From an uncultured Spartobacteria bacterium (GTDB lineage Bacteria > Verrucomicrobiota > Verrucomicrobiae > Chthoniobacterales > UBA6821): DNA of 6,756 bases. Where the stretch lies: assembly GCA_903919105.1 (NCBI GenBank), contig CAIXGT010000248.1, forward strand, positions 1-6,756. Direction: 5' to 3'. Shown here piece after piece: positions 1 to 4,906 of this stretch. The notes under the pieces were generated by a model. That model made no database searches and had not been told where the DNA came from. It worked only from the letters and a program-made list of their open reading frames with translations. The position numbers and the translations under genes were made by a program. The first letter of the stretch is position 1. The number at the start of each line of letters is the position of its first letter.

Positions 1-806
1 ATGGTGCGGCCGAGGCCACCCGCCTTGAAGTCACCACCCTGGATGTCGGCGAGCAGCATGTAGCTGTTGCCCCACACGGGCTGGATATTGGGTGCCTTGC
101 CTGCAAGGGCAAGATCGACCGTTTTGCGAGCGATGATGATCTGCTTGAGGTTAAACGCCTCGGCAACAGCCCCCGTGGTGATGTTGGATCCACCCTGGGT
201 CGTGTTGAGGAATCCATAGAGGTAGGTCTGGAGCTTCTGACTCCTCTTGATGAGGTTCCAGAGGTGGAGCGAGAGCACCAGCGTATTGGGCTGCTCACCG
301 ACGTTGTTGAACTGCTCGATGGCAGAGTTAATGTCGGCAGGAACATCCATGGTTGCCAGATGAGCATCGTCATAGGCTGCCGCTGGGTTGGTCACAGCAA
401 GAGCGTCAGGATTCAGAACGGTGTTGGCCACCTGAACCTCGTAGTCGAGCATGACTTTGCGCATGCAATCCTTGGCCGTGATGACCTCGGCGTCGAAGAA
501 GTTCTTCATCCGCTTCTTGATCACGTCGTCGATGCGCTCCTCATGACCATACTCCTCGGTCTGGTAGTTGTCCCACTCGAAGCTGATGTTGCTTTCGTTG
601 TAGGTGCCGGACTGGTTGCGCTTCTGGCTCTGCTTCTTGAGCAGACCGCCGCTGGCGATGCGGAACTTCGGATAGCGTCCGTATTCCATTTCGCTCTCGT
701 TGACGGGCAGCACAAGCTGGCCGATGAATTGCTCGTCCTGGTGGACCGCCTCCATAAGGACGGTGGATAGGTCGATGCGGGGTACTGCGTCGGTGGTGTT
801 ATACAT
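1..806 (-). CDS. Major capsid protein, HK97-fold type (3' end cut by the window edge)
   Basis: This is the probable shell-forming major capsid protein. I translated 268 codons from the ATG at 806-804; no stop occurs before the left edge, so the C-terminus is missing. Visible features fit phage capsid proteins of this class: an acidic stretch ending in EERIDDVIKKRM (about residues 89-100), followed by a helix with DYEVQVANTVLNP (121-133), where related coats carry a similar E(K/V)xVA-x-(L/V)-xN signature; PNTLVLSLHLWNLIKRS (173-189), resembling the common PNTLVxxxxVxxxLKR segment; and PVWGNSYMLLAD (243-254), resembling the late WGxSxLLxY strand. There is no long N-terminal delta domain, consistent with a separate scaffold in the upstream gene. 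It starts 31 nt after the decoration gene; that spacer has no convincing Shine-Dalgarno sequence. The family call rests on recalled motifs, not a search. Confidence 0.85.
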   Translation of the reverse strand, partial: MYNTTDAVPRIDLSTVLMEAVHQDEQFIGQLVLPVNESEMEYGRYPKFRIASGGLLKKQSQKRNQSGTYNESNISFEWDNYQTEEYGHEERIDDVIKKRMKNFFDAEVITAKDCMRKVMLDYEVQVANTVLNPDALAVTNPAAAYDDAHLATMDVPADINSAIEQFNNVGEQPNTLVLSLHLWNLIKRSQKLQTYLYGFLNTTQGGSNITTGAVAEAFNLKQIIIARKTVDLALAGKAPNIQPVWGNSYMLLADIQGGDFKAGGLGRT

Positions 807-837
807 GGTCGTGTGTCAGTTGAGGGTTGGTCTTGAG

Positions 838-1194
838 TTAGATCAGCACGACGTGGATGCGGCCGCCGGAGGAACCGGCTGGAGCTGCGTCCCATGCGAT
901 GGCTGCAGGGGTTCCACCTGAGGCGTGTTCGACGAATGTTCCACCGGAGGAGAGATCGAGAAGGTCTCCTGCGGCGACGGCGGTGTCGCTCCCAAGAACT
1001 ACCTCATGGAGACCGCTTCGCTTGAGGAAGACATCGACTGCCTTGCCTGCATCAGCTCCCGTGACGAGGACACCGACTGCGGTGTCAGTTGCTCCAGCAA
1101 TGGCGATGCCTGCGGAGGTGATCTTAACGGCCTTGTATTCCTGGCCGCCGAGGTTGGATGCGGCGATGCCGCTGACAACATTGTTGAAGTTCAT
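838..1194 (-). CDS. Capsid decoration (head-stabilising) protein, lambda D / DUF2190-like
   Basis: This 118-residue protein is Gly/Ala/Val-rich and predicted to be nearly all beta-strand. The pattern of short strands, with TDTAVGVLVTGADAGKAVDVFL (residues 37-57, here with its first residues T37 to L57 forming two strands), AVAAGDLLDLSSGGTFVE (72-89) and a final AGSSGGRIHVVLI (106-118), is that of small capsid decoration proteins in the DUF2190/head-decoration group. Such proteins bind the outside of the expanded capsid and stabilise it against internal DNA pressure. Its place directly between the protease/scaffold gene and the major capsid gene matches lambda D. The ATG at 1194 is preceded by AAGGAA (1204-1209) at 9 nt spacing, which supports this start. 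It ends in TAA. No truncation is apparent. The exact family is inferred from pattern and context. Confidence 0.72.
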   Translation of the reverse strand: MNFNNVVSGIAASNLGGQEYKAVKITSAGIAIAGATDTAVGVLVTGADAGKAVDVFLKRSGLHEVVLGSDTAVAAGDLLDLSSGGTFVEHASGGTPAAIAWDAAPAGSSGGRIHVVLI

Positions 1195-1203
1195 GCTAGT
1201 GGG

Positions 1204-1209
1204 TTCCTT
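1204..1209 (-). promoter_or_regulatory. Ribosome binding site of the decoration gene
   Basis: On the minus strand AAGGAA lies 9 nt before the ATG at 1194. It is one of the few clear Shine-Dalgarno matches in this gene cluster, which fits a protein needed in hundreds of copies per virion. Confidence 0.6.
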
Positions 1210-1223
1210 GGGTTGTGTGGTGA

Positions 1224-1973
1224 TTAGGCGCGCTGGGCTTCGAGCCAGTCGCGGTGAAGCTCGGGGTTGGTCTTGATGACCGACTCGAAGGCCTTGGCGC
1301 GGGACTTGCCGCTCTTCTCGATCTCGGAGACCTTCTGCTCGAAATCGTGGACCTTGCCGTCCTTGGAAGTGACAGGCGAGATGGTGCCGTCTGCGGAGAA
1401 GGAGAGGACCCGGGTGCCAGTCTTGATGGAGTGGAGGAGAACCTCGTTCCGGGACTTGAGCGAAGCGACCTGCTCCTTGAGGGAAGCGTTCTCGTGGCTG
1501 AAGGCCTTGAGGTTGCCCTCGATGGTCTCGAAGTGATGGGCCGTCTCGGCATCCTCGCGGGTTGCATCCTCGCGGGTGAGGCGGGCCTGAAGCATGCGGA
1601 CCTCGCGGGTCAGTGCGGAAAGCGCGGTTCCGGCCTCAGCGCCTGCGGGAGCAGCCTCAACGGCACCCTCATCTTCAGAACCTTCGGCACCCTCGTCGTC
1701 ACCGGCGGCGTGCTCGGCCTGGAGGGCAACGATTCCGGCGGCGTCTTCCTCGCTGATCTCACCAGCCTCGACGAGTTCGGTGATCTGCTCTTCAGAGAGA
1801 CCGAGAATATCCTCAAGGGAGAGATCCTCGCCGTGACCGGCGGATTCTTCCTGGAGTGCGGCGATCGTCTGCCCCTGGGCGGCGACCATTTGCTGGAGTT
1901 CAGTGATCGCGGTGAGGAGGTCCGCCTGGGATGGCTCCGTCGCGCCTGGATTGGTTTGGGTGTCTGGATTCAT
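1224..1973 (-). CDS. Scaffold protein from an internal start within the protease gene
   Basis: In the same frame as the protease/scaffold fusion, Met178 (ATG at 1973-1971) opens a 249-residue product starting MNPDTQTNPGATE. That is just past the end of the protease domain and before the acidic and coiled-coil parts. GGGAGAGG (minus strand, 1984-1991) lies 10 nt upstream of this ATG and is a better ribosome binding site than anything seen before the full-length start. Lambda makes Nu3 scaffold from an in-frame start inside gene C, so a nested product is expected on precedent. The predicted product would be almost entirely helical and acidic, like other scaffolds. The start is inferred from position and ribosome binding site only. 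Confidence 0.55.
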   Translation of the reverse strand: MNPDTQTNPGATEPSQADLLTAITELQQMVAAQGQTIAALQEESAGHGEDLSLEDILGLSEEQITELVEAGEISEEDAAGIVALQAEHAAGDDEGAEGSEDEGAVEAAPAGAEAGTALSALTREVRMLQARLTREDATREDAETAHHFETIEGNLKAFSHENASLKEQVASLKSRNEVLLHSIKTGTRVLSFSADGTISPVTSKDGKVHDFEQKVSEIEKSGKSRAKAFESVIKTNPELHRDWLEAQRA

Positions 1974-2504
1974 AGAGATGTCGCCTCTCCCACGCCCGTC
2001 AACTGAGTCGTCGGTTTTTGCCTGGAAGAGACCGGTCGGATTCGCCGCAGGAGTCGCCACCAAATCCACGGAGATGACGGAATCGCACCGCGCTGCAAGC
2101 TGCTTCTTGCCATTGACCTCGACGTACTCGTCATCACCGGTGAAGGCCGCCGAGAGCCCCACATTGGTCGGCATGCGCTCTGCCAACTCGATGGCCTGCT
2201 CGTAATTGGGGTGAGTCTGGAGCAGGTGCCAGTCTCCAAGGAGCTTGGCTCCATCGATGTGGAAGTTATCGAGGTAGCCATTCACCGCATCGGCGCCGCT
2301 CTTGTGGTTCCATTTGGTGGGAACGGTCCCCATCTTTTTGCAGGCGATCGCCATCTGCTTGAGGGTAGTGTGATCGACCTGCAGATCGTGTCCGCGTGCC
2401 GTGAGTCCGCTGGTGATGATGGAGACGCCCCGGATGATGCCGTTGCCGCGGTCGACGCGGGAACCGACGAGTCCGGAGGGGTTATCGAAGTAGTGGTCTT
2501 TCAT
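1224..2504 (-). CDS. Prohead protease (S78-like) fused to capsid scaffold
   Basis: This 426-residue protein combines two head-assembly functions. Residues 1 to about 165 look like a herpesvirus/HK97-type prohead serine protease of peptidase family S78. A candidate catalytic His lies in KWNHKSG (H67) and a candidate Ser in NVGLSAAF (S118). The strand ISVDLVATPAANP (144-156) matches the conserved xVDLVxxPAA segment that carries the third triad residue, here probably D147 or D141. Residues 222-293 are a very acidic, Ala/Glu/Asp-rich linker. Residues about 298-360 look like a coiled coil. The last 50 residues, with a pattern F-x3-V-x5-K-S-G-K-S-x3-A and then NPELHRDWLEA, resemble phage scaffold C-termini. 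In known phages the protease digests the scaffold and itself during maturation. The start at 2504 overlaps a 16-bp palindrome and has no obvious Shine-Dalgarno sequence. The gene ends in TAA, 29 nt before the decoration gene. Confidence 0.8.
   Translation of the reverse strand: MKDHYFDNPSGLVGSRVDRGNGIIRGVSIITSGLTARGHDLQVDHTTLKQMAIACKKMGTVPTKWNHKSGADAVNGYLDNFHIDGAKLLGDWHLLQTHPNYEQAIELAERMPTNVGLSAAFTGDDEYVEVNGKKQLAARCDSVISVDLVATPAANPTGLFQAKTDDSVDGRGRGDISMNPDTQTNPGATEPSQADLLTAITELQQMVAAQGQTIAALQEESAGHGEDLSLEDILGLSEEQITELVEAGEISEEDAAGIVALQAEHAAGDDEGAEGSEDEGAVEAAPAGAEAGTALSALTREVRMLQARLTREDATREDAETAHHFETIEGNLKAFSHENASLKEQVASLKSRNEVLLHSIKTGTRVLSFSADGTISPVTSKDGKVHDFEQKVSEIEKSGKSRAKAFESVIKTNPELHRDWLEAQRA
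1984..1991 (-). promoter_or_regulatory. Internal ribosome binding site for the scaffold
   Basis: GGGAGAGG lies 10 nt before the in-frame ATG at 1973, inside the coding region of the protease/scaffold gene. It encodes ordinary residues in the protease-scaffold linker, so the purine run could be fortuitous, but the spacing suits initiation. Confidence 0.45.
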
Positions 2505-2519
2505 GCCCCCATGGGGGCA
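2504..2519 (-). promoter_or_regulatory. 16-bp perfect palindrome at the start codon of the protease gene
   Basis: TGCCCCCATGGGGGCA is its own reverse complement. It ends at the first base of the ATG at 2504. In mRNA it could form a short GC hairpin or pair between transcripts, covering the region where a ribosome would bind. No T-run follows, so it is unlikely to be an intrinsic terminator. It might limit protease translation relative to the internal scaffold start. It could also be a protein-binding site; no evidence separates these. Confidence 0.5.
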
Positions 2520-2529
2520 ACGTCAACGG

Positions 2530-2589
2530 CTCGACCCTAGACTCTGCAGCTTCCTGCGCTCTCGACCCTAGACCCTCGACCCTCGACTC
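2530..2589. repeat. Tandem heptamer repeat cluster, unit TCGACCC / TAGACCC
   Basis: Four consecutive 7-bp units fill 2562-2589 (TCGACCC, TAGACCC, TCGACCC, TCGACTC). Two more lie at 2531-2544 (TCGACCC, TAGACTC). A 13-bp direct repeat CTCGACCCTAGAC occurs exactly at 2530-2542 and 2561-2573, 31 bp apart. On the coding strand the units read GGGTCGA or GGGTCTA. The cluster is in the only real intergenic gap and is unlike the surrounding coding DNA. Its role is unknown. It could be a host- or phage-type intergenic repeat family or an array of binding sites. Confidence 0.75.
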
Positions 2590-2653
2590 ACTCCTTTAAC
2601 TTTTTCTTGGCGCGGGCTTCCACGAAGGAGGCACGGATGCGCATGTTCAGGGA
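2588..2653 (-). other. In-frame continuation after an amber stop (21 codons), possible readthrough or lost gene end
   Basis: Immediately after the TAG that ends the 64-residue gene, the same frame stays open for 21 codons to a TGA at 2590-2588. The peptide is SLNMRIRASFVE followed by ARAKKKLKE. Most of its codons end in G or C, like the flanking genes, and its composition is that of a basic helical protein tail. It contains an ATG at 2644, giving an 18-residue peptide, but no Shine-Dalgarno sequence precedes it. It could therefore be the true C-terminus of the upstream gene, reached by amber readthrough or cut off by a nonsense mutation or sequencing error. Chance openness over 21 codons is also possible. 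Confidence 0.4.
2591..2597 (-). promoter_or_regulatory. Strong Shine-Dalgarno-like sequence without a start at normal spacing
   Basis: On the minus strand AAAGGAG (2597-2591) is a near-perfect ribosome binding sequence, but no ATG follows within 15 nt. The next gene start is 86 nt downstream at 2504, with the heptamer repeats in between. It may simply be Lys-Glu codons of the short in-frame continuation. Confidence 0.25.
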
Positions 2654-2848
2654 CTACCGCCAGCTTCTGCCCTTGCCCGAGCGCTTTTCATAATCGCGCA
2701 GGTCTTTTAAGAACTCCACCTGGCCGCTGGAGGCCTTGTATCCGCCGCCGGGGTCAGAGATGAATCCCAGCGACTTCCCATTCATCGACCCACGGGAAAG
2801 ACCCGCTCCGTCAAAAGCTTCCAGCAGACTGGCGAGATCCTCGGACAT
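2654..2848 (-). CDS. Small hypothetical protein, 64 residues
   Basis: I do not recognise this protein. It is hydrophilic. The N-terminal helix (MSEDLASLLEAFDG) is acidic, the middle is Gly/Ser-rich (residues about 16-42), and the C-terminus is Lys/Arg-rich, with VEFLKDLRDYEKRSGKG at 44-60. It has no hydrophobic segment, so it is probably soluble. It sits 27 nt after the 103-residue gene and before the protease gene, so a role in head assembly or the virion is plausible from position alone. No strong ribosome binding site precedes the ATG at 2848. The stop is TAG, the only amber among the gene ends visible here, and the frame stays open for 21 further codons, so the real protein may be about 86 residues. 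Codon use matches its neighbours. Confidence 0.6.
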   Translation of the reverse strand: MSEDLASLLEAFDGAGLSRGSMNGKSLGFISDPGGGYKASSGQVEFLKDLRDYEKRSGKGRSWR

Positions 2849-2875
2849 GGATGCTCGGGATCTCGGGAGTTAGGA

Positions 2876-3187
2876 TCAGAGGGTGGTTCCTCCGGATCCG
2901 ACACCCCCACCGGGAGCTTCCTCTCCAGCAGGAACAGGGATGCCTTTCTGGCGGTAGGATCGGATCTTGCGGGAAAGCTGACTTTCGTTGCCGCCGACGC
3001 GCTCATCGATGGCGGCGATATTCTGCTCGGGGTTCTGCGTACCGTAGGCCGCGCGCATGGCATCGGGCGTCAGGCCGCTCTCGATATTGGGCTCATATTG
3101 GCCGTTGGCATTGCGCGGGCGGCTGTCCAGCTCGCGGAGGCGCGAGGAGCTGGCCGAAAGCTCGCGAAGGCGGGGCAGAAAGCTCAT
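2876..3187 (-). CDS. Small hypothetical protein, 103 residues, with shared LRELxA motif
   Basis: The function is not recognised. The N-terminus FLPRLRELSASSSRLREL (residues 3-20) is a basic amphipathic stretch. It closely parallels the N-terminus of the upstream protein (PLSRLRELAARSTQIKEL), which suggests a common docking or targeting element. It is followed by RPRNANGQYEP (23-33). RPRxxxGxF/Y segments of this kind are familiar from phage proteins, but I assign no function to it. The rest is polar, with a basic SRKIRSYRQKG near residue 72 and a Gly/Ser-rich tail. There is no membrane segment. Its ATG overlaps the upstream stop as TAATG (1 nt shared), which implies translational coupling. It ends in TGA. 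Position between the Gly-rich proteins and the protease suggests a minor head protein, by inference only. Confidence 0.65.
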   Translation of the reverse strand: MSFLPRLRELSASSSRLRELDSRPRNANGQYEPNIESGLTPDAMRAAYGTQNPEQNIAAIDERVGGNESQLSRKIRSYRQKGIPVPAGEEAPGGGVGSGGTTL

Positions 3188-4662
3188 TAGCGCATGCGGG
3201 AGAGGAATCCACGGATGGCGGCACCAAGACCACCGACCTTGGAGCCAGCACGGGAGAGCACGGAGGCCTCCTCGCCAGCCTTGGCCACTCCGCCTAGCTT
3301 GGCGGTATCAGCGGAGAGTGGGGAGTTGGTGGCGGCCGTGGCGACCGAACCGGATCCTGCGCTGGTGGAGGGAGGGTTGAAGGAGCTATTGAAGCCACCC
3401 TTGAAGTCACTCGCGGCAGCGCCATAGGCCTGTCCGATACCGGCTCCATCCTGGCCATACTTCTTCATGACGGCCTGATGGCCCAGCACGGCACCAGCGC
3501 CGAGACCCGCACCGACGGCAGCGTCACGGATTGGATGACCGTTCTCATCGACCTTATCGTCGAAAGACTTAAGTGAAGCCGACTTCTCGGCCAGCTCTTT
3601 GAGACGATCCTTGGCGGAGAGATGGCGATCGCGGGTTTCCTTGGCTTTAGGATGACGGATTCCCTTGATGTATCCGGCCGTTTCCCCGGCCAAGGCTCCA
3701 CCAAGACCACCAACCAATACAGGGATAGCGCGATCACCTTTTTTCCCAACAAGGGCACCAATTCCAGCCCCGGCTGAACCACCAATGGCTCCACCTCCAA
3801 GGATGTATTTGGTGTCATGAAGGTATCCGTCTTTGTAGGCCTTGGACTTCTTGCCCCATGGAGCATTGTAAGCTCCTACGTTGGCGGTGCCAAAAACGGC
3901 ATGGGCAACTGGGCCTGCAGCCAGTTCCTTGAGTCGAGCCTTGGCGGAGAAGCGCTTGCCGGAGAGGGCACGGATCTTAGCGAGCGCGTCGCTTCCCGCC
4001 TTGCGGTAGGCTTGACCGGTGGGAACCTTCACCTCTTTGGGGCTAATGAAGCGGCCCTTCTCGCGGCGGAGGGTCTCGGTGCCATATTTCTTCATGATGC
4101 CGACATGCCCTGCTCCAAGGCCTGCACCAGCTAGCGCTGCACCACCTGCAGCCTCGGCAATCCCGGGGCCATTGTAGTGGTTCTCAACCCCAGTGAAGTG
4201 ACCACTCTTGTCGTAGGCGGCTTCGTTTTTGGTCAGGAGACCGAATTCCTTGTTTTTGAACCGCTCTTCGTCGCGGCCCTTGATTCTAGCGCCCTGAAAT
4301 GCTCCACCGATGCCGCCAACAGCAGCACCGTACTTGGACGCTTCGACTCCTGTTCCGAGCGCGGCAACGCCAGATAACGCCGCAGTATTAGCTGGCGCTC
4401 CATGAGATTTCAAAAAGGAACGGACGCCGCGCACCCCATTGGCTTTCAATAGTTGCCGGGGCGCAAGTTTTGAGCCCGCGATGATGCCAGCCGCTCCAAG
4501 GCCAGCTCCAGCAAGTCCAGCAAGGCCAGCACCTGTTGCCGCTCCCTTGATGGCACCCCTAGTCACCGGAGCAACCGTGGGGGATTCTTTTTCTTTGGTG
4601 GCCAGTTCCTTGATCTGAGTGGATCGGGCGGCGAGTTCGCGAAGGCGGGAGAGAGGAGTCAT
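3187..4662 (-). CDS. Gly/Ala-rich repeat protein with glycine-zipper segments, candidate internal virion/ejection protein
   Basis: No family is recognised for this 491-residue protein. It alternates Gly/Ala-rich hydrophobic segments with basic linkers. Zipper-like segments lie at about residues 36-63 (GAATGAGLAGLAGAGLGAAG is typical), 112-125, 168-190, 287-306, 314-333 and 380-398. Short basic amphipathic motifs recur: LSRLRELA at 4-11, FSAKARLKELA at 238-248 and LSAKDRLKELA at 348-358. A second internal repeat pairs GAGLGAGHVGIMKKYG (179-194) with GAGLGAGAVLGHQAVMKKYG (384-403). The C-terminal 75 residues are Ser/Ala/Gly-rich, ending in basic GFLSRMR. Glycine zippers pack membrane helices, and phage ejection proteins can be rich in them, so membrane insertion during DNA entry is a reasonable inference. 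A structural tape-like or prohead role is also possible. It starts 49 nt after the 63-residue gene. Ribosome binding is weak, with GGGAAG about 16 nt upstream of the ATG. Confidence 0.7.
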   Translation of the reverse strand: MTPLSRLRELAARSTQIKELATKEKESPTVAPVTRGAIKGAATGAGLAGLAGAGLGAAGIIAGSKLAPRQLLKANGVRGVRSFLKSHGAPANTAALSGVAALGTGVEASKYGAAVGGIGGAFQGARIKGRDEERFKNKEFGLLTKNEAAYDKSGHFTGVENHYNGPGIAEAAGGAALAGAGLGAGHVGIMKKYGTETLRREKGRFISPKEVKVPTGQAYRKAGSDALAKIRALSGKRFSAKARLKELAAGPVAHAVFGTANVGAYNAPWGKKSKAYKDGYLHDTKYILGGGAIGGSAGAGIGALVGKKGDRAIPVLVGGLGGALAGETAGYIKGIRHPKAKETRDRHLSAKDRLKELAEKSASLKSFDDKVDENGHPIRDAAVGAGLGAGAVLGHQAVMKKYGQDGAGIGQAYGAAASDFKGGFNSSFNPPSTSAGSGSVATAATNSPLSADTAKLGGVAKAGEEASVLSRAGSKVGGLGAAIRGFLSRMR

Positions 4663-4711
4663 GGGTAGAAAGGTTCACTTCCCACACACACGTCAACTTC
4701 CAGGCCGCGAC

Positions 4712-4903
4712 TCAGTTCTTCTTATCCTGGGTTCCTGAGTTCCAGATTAGCTTCCGAAACTGCCGCACCCTGCGAATCAGGAGACGCACATCCCCTGTGG
4801 TGACCCTGAGGCGAAACGGTAGCTTCACCCCAGGGATCCAGGCGGCCACGGAGATCTCGTATTTGATCTCGCGCGGCCTTGATTCAGCCTTGGCGAGTTC
4901 CAT
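4712..4903 (-). CDS. Small hypothetical protein, 63 residues
   Basis: I do not recognise this protein. It has a short polar N-terminus, then alternating residues suggesting beta strands (IKYEISVAAWIPG at 13-25 and KLPFRLRVTTGD at 27-38). A strongly basic helix follows, VRLLIRRVRQFRKLIW (39-54), and a polar tail ends in KKN. The Arg-rich amphipathic helix could bind nucleic acid or an acidic protein surface. The ATG at 4903 follows the TGA of the upstream Gly-rich gene after only 3 nt, so translation is probably coupled. It ends in TGA and is followed by a 49-nt spacer before the next gene. Codon use matches the cluster. Tight placement and strand agreement are the main reasons to accept it as real; no homology is claimed. 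Confidence 0.55.
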   Translation of the reverse strand: MELAKAESRPREIKYEISVAAWIPGVKLPFRLRVTTGDVRLLIRRVRQFRKLIWNSGTQDKKN

Positions 4904-4906
4904 GGA

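Noticed and set aside
264..770. A 168-codon open frame on the plus strand
   Set aside because: It is antisense to the major capsid gene, whose translation shows clear capsid motifs. The frame is open only because of codon bias.
1254..2006. A 250-codon open frame on the plus strand
   Set aside because: It lies wholly antisense to the protease/scaffold gene, and its Leu/Gly/Asp-rich product is what reversed Glu/Ala/Lys-rich GC-biased codons give. The minus-strand product has recognisable domains.
2504..2519. The GC palindrome as an intrinsic terminator
   Set aside because: There is no loop of normal size and no T-run on either strand, and the element abuts a start codon.
2497..2526. TTGACG (2526-2521, minus strand) as a -35 promoter element
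   Set aside because: No -10-like hexamer is found 16-18 nt downstream, which would in any case lie inside the protease gene.
4690..4697. ACGTCAAC shared with 2520-2527, both upstream of gene starts, as a possible operator
   Set aside because: An 8-bp match between two spacers with different positions relative to the starts is within chance expectation, and a similar CGTCAAC also occurs inside a coding region near 1998.
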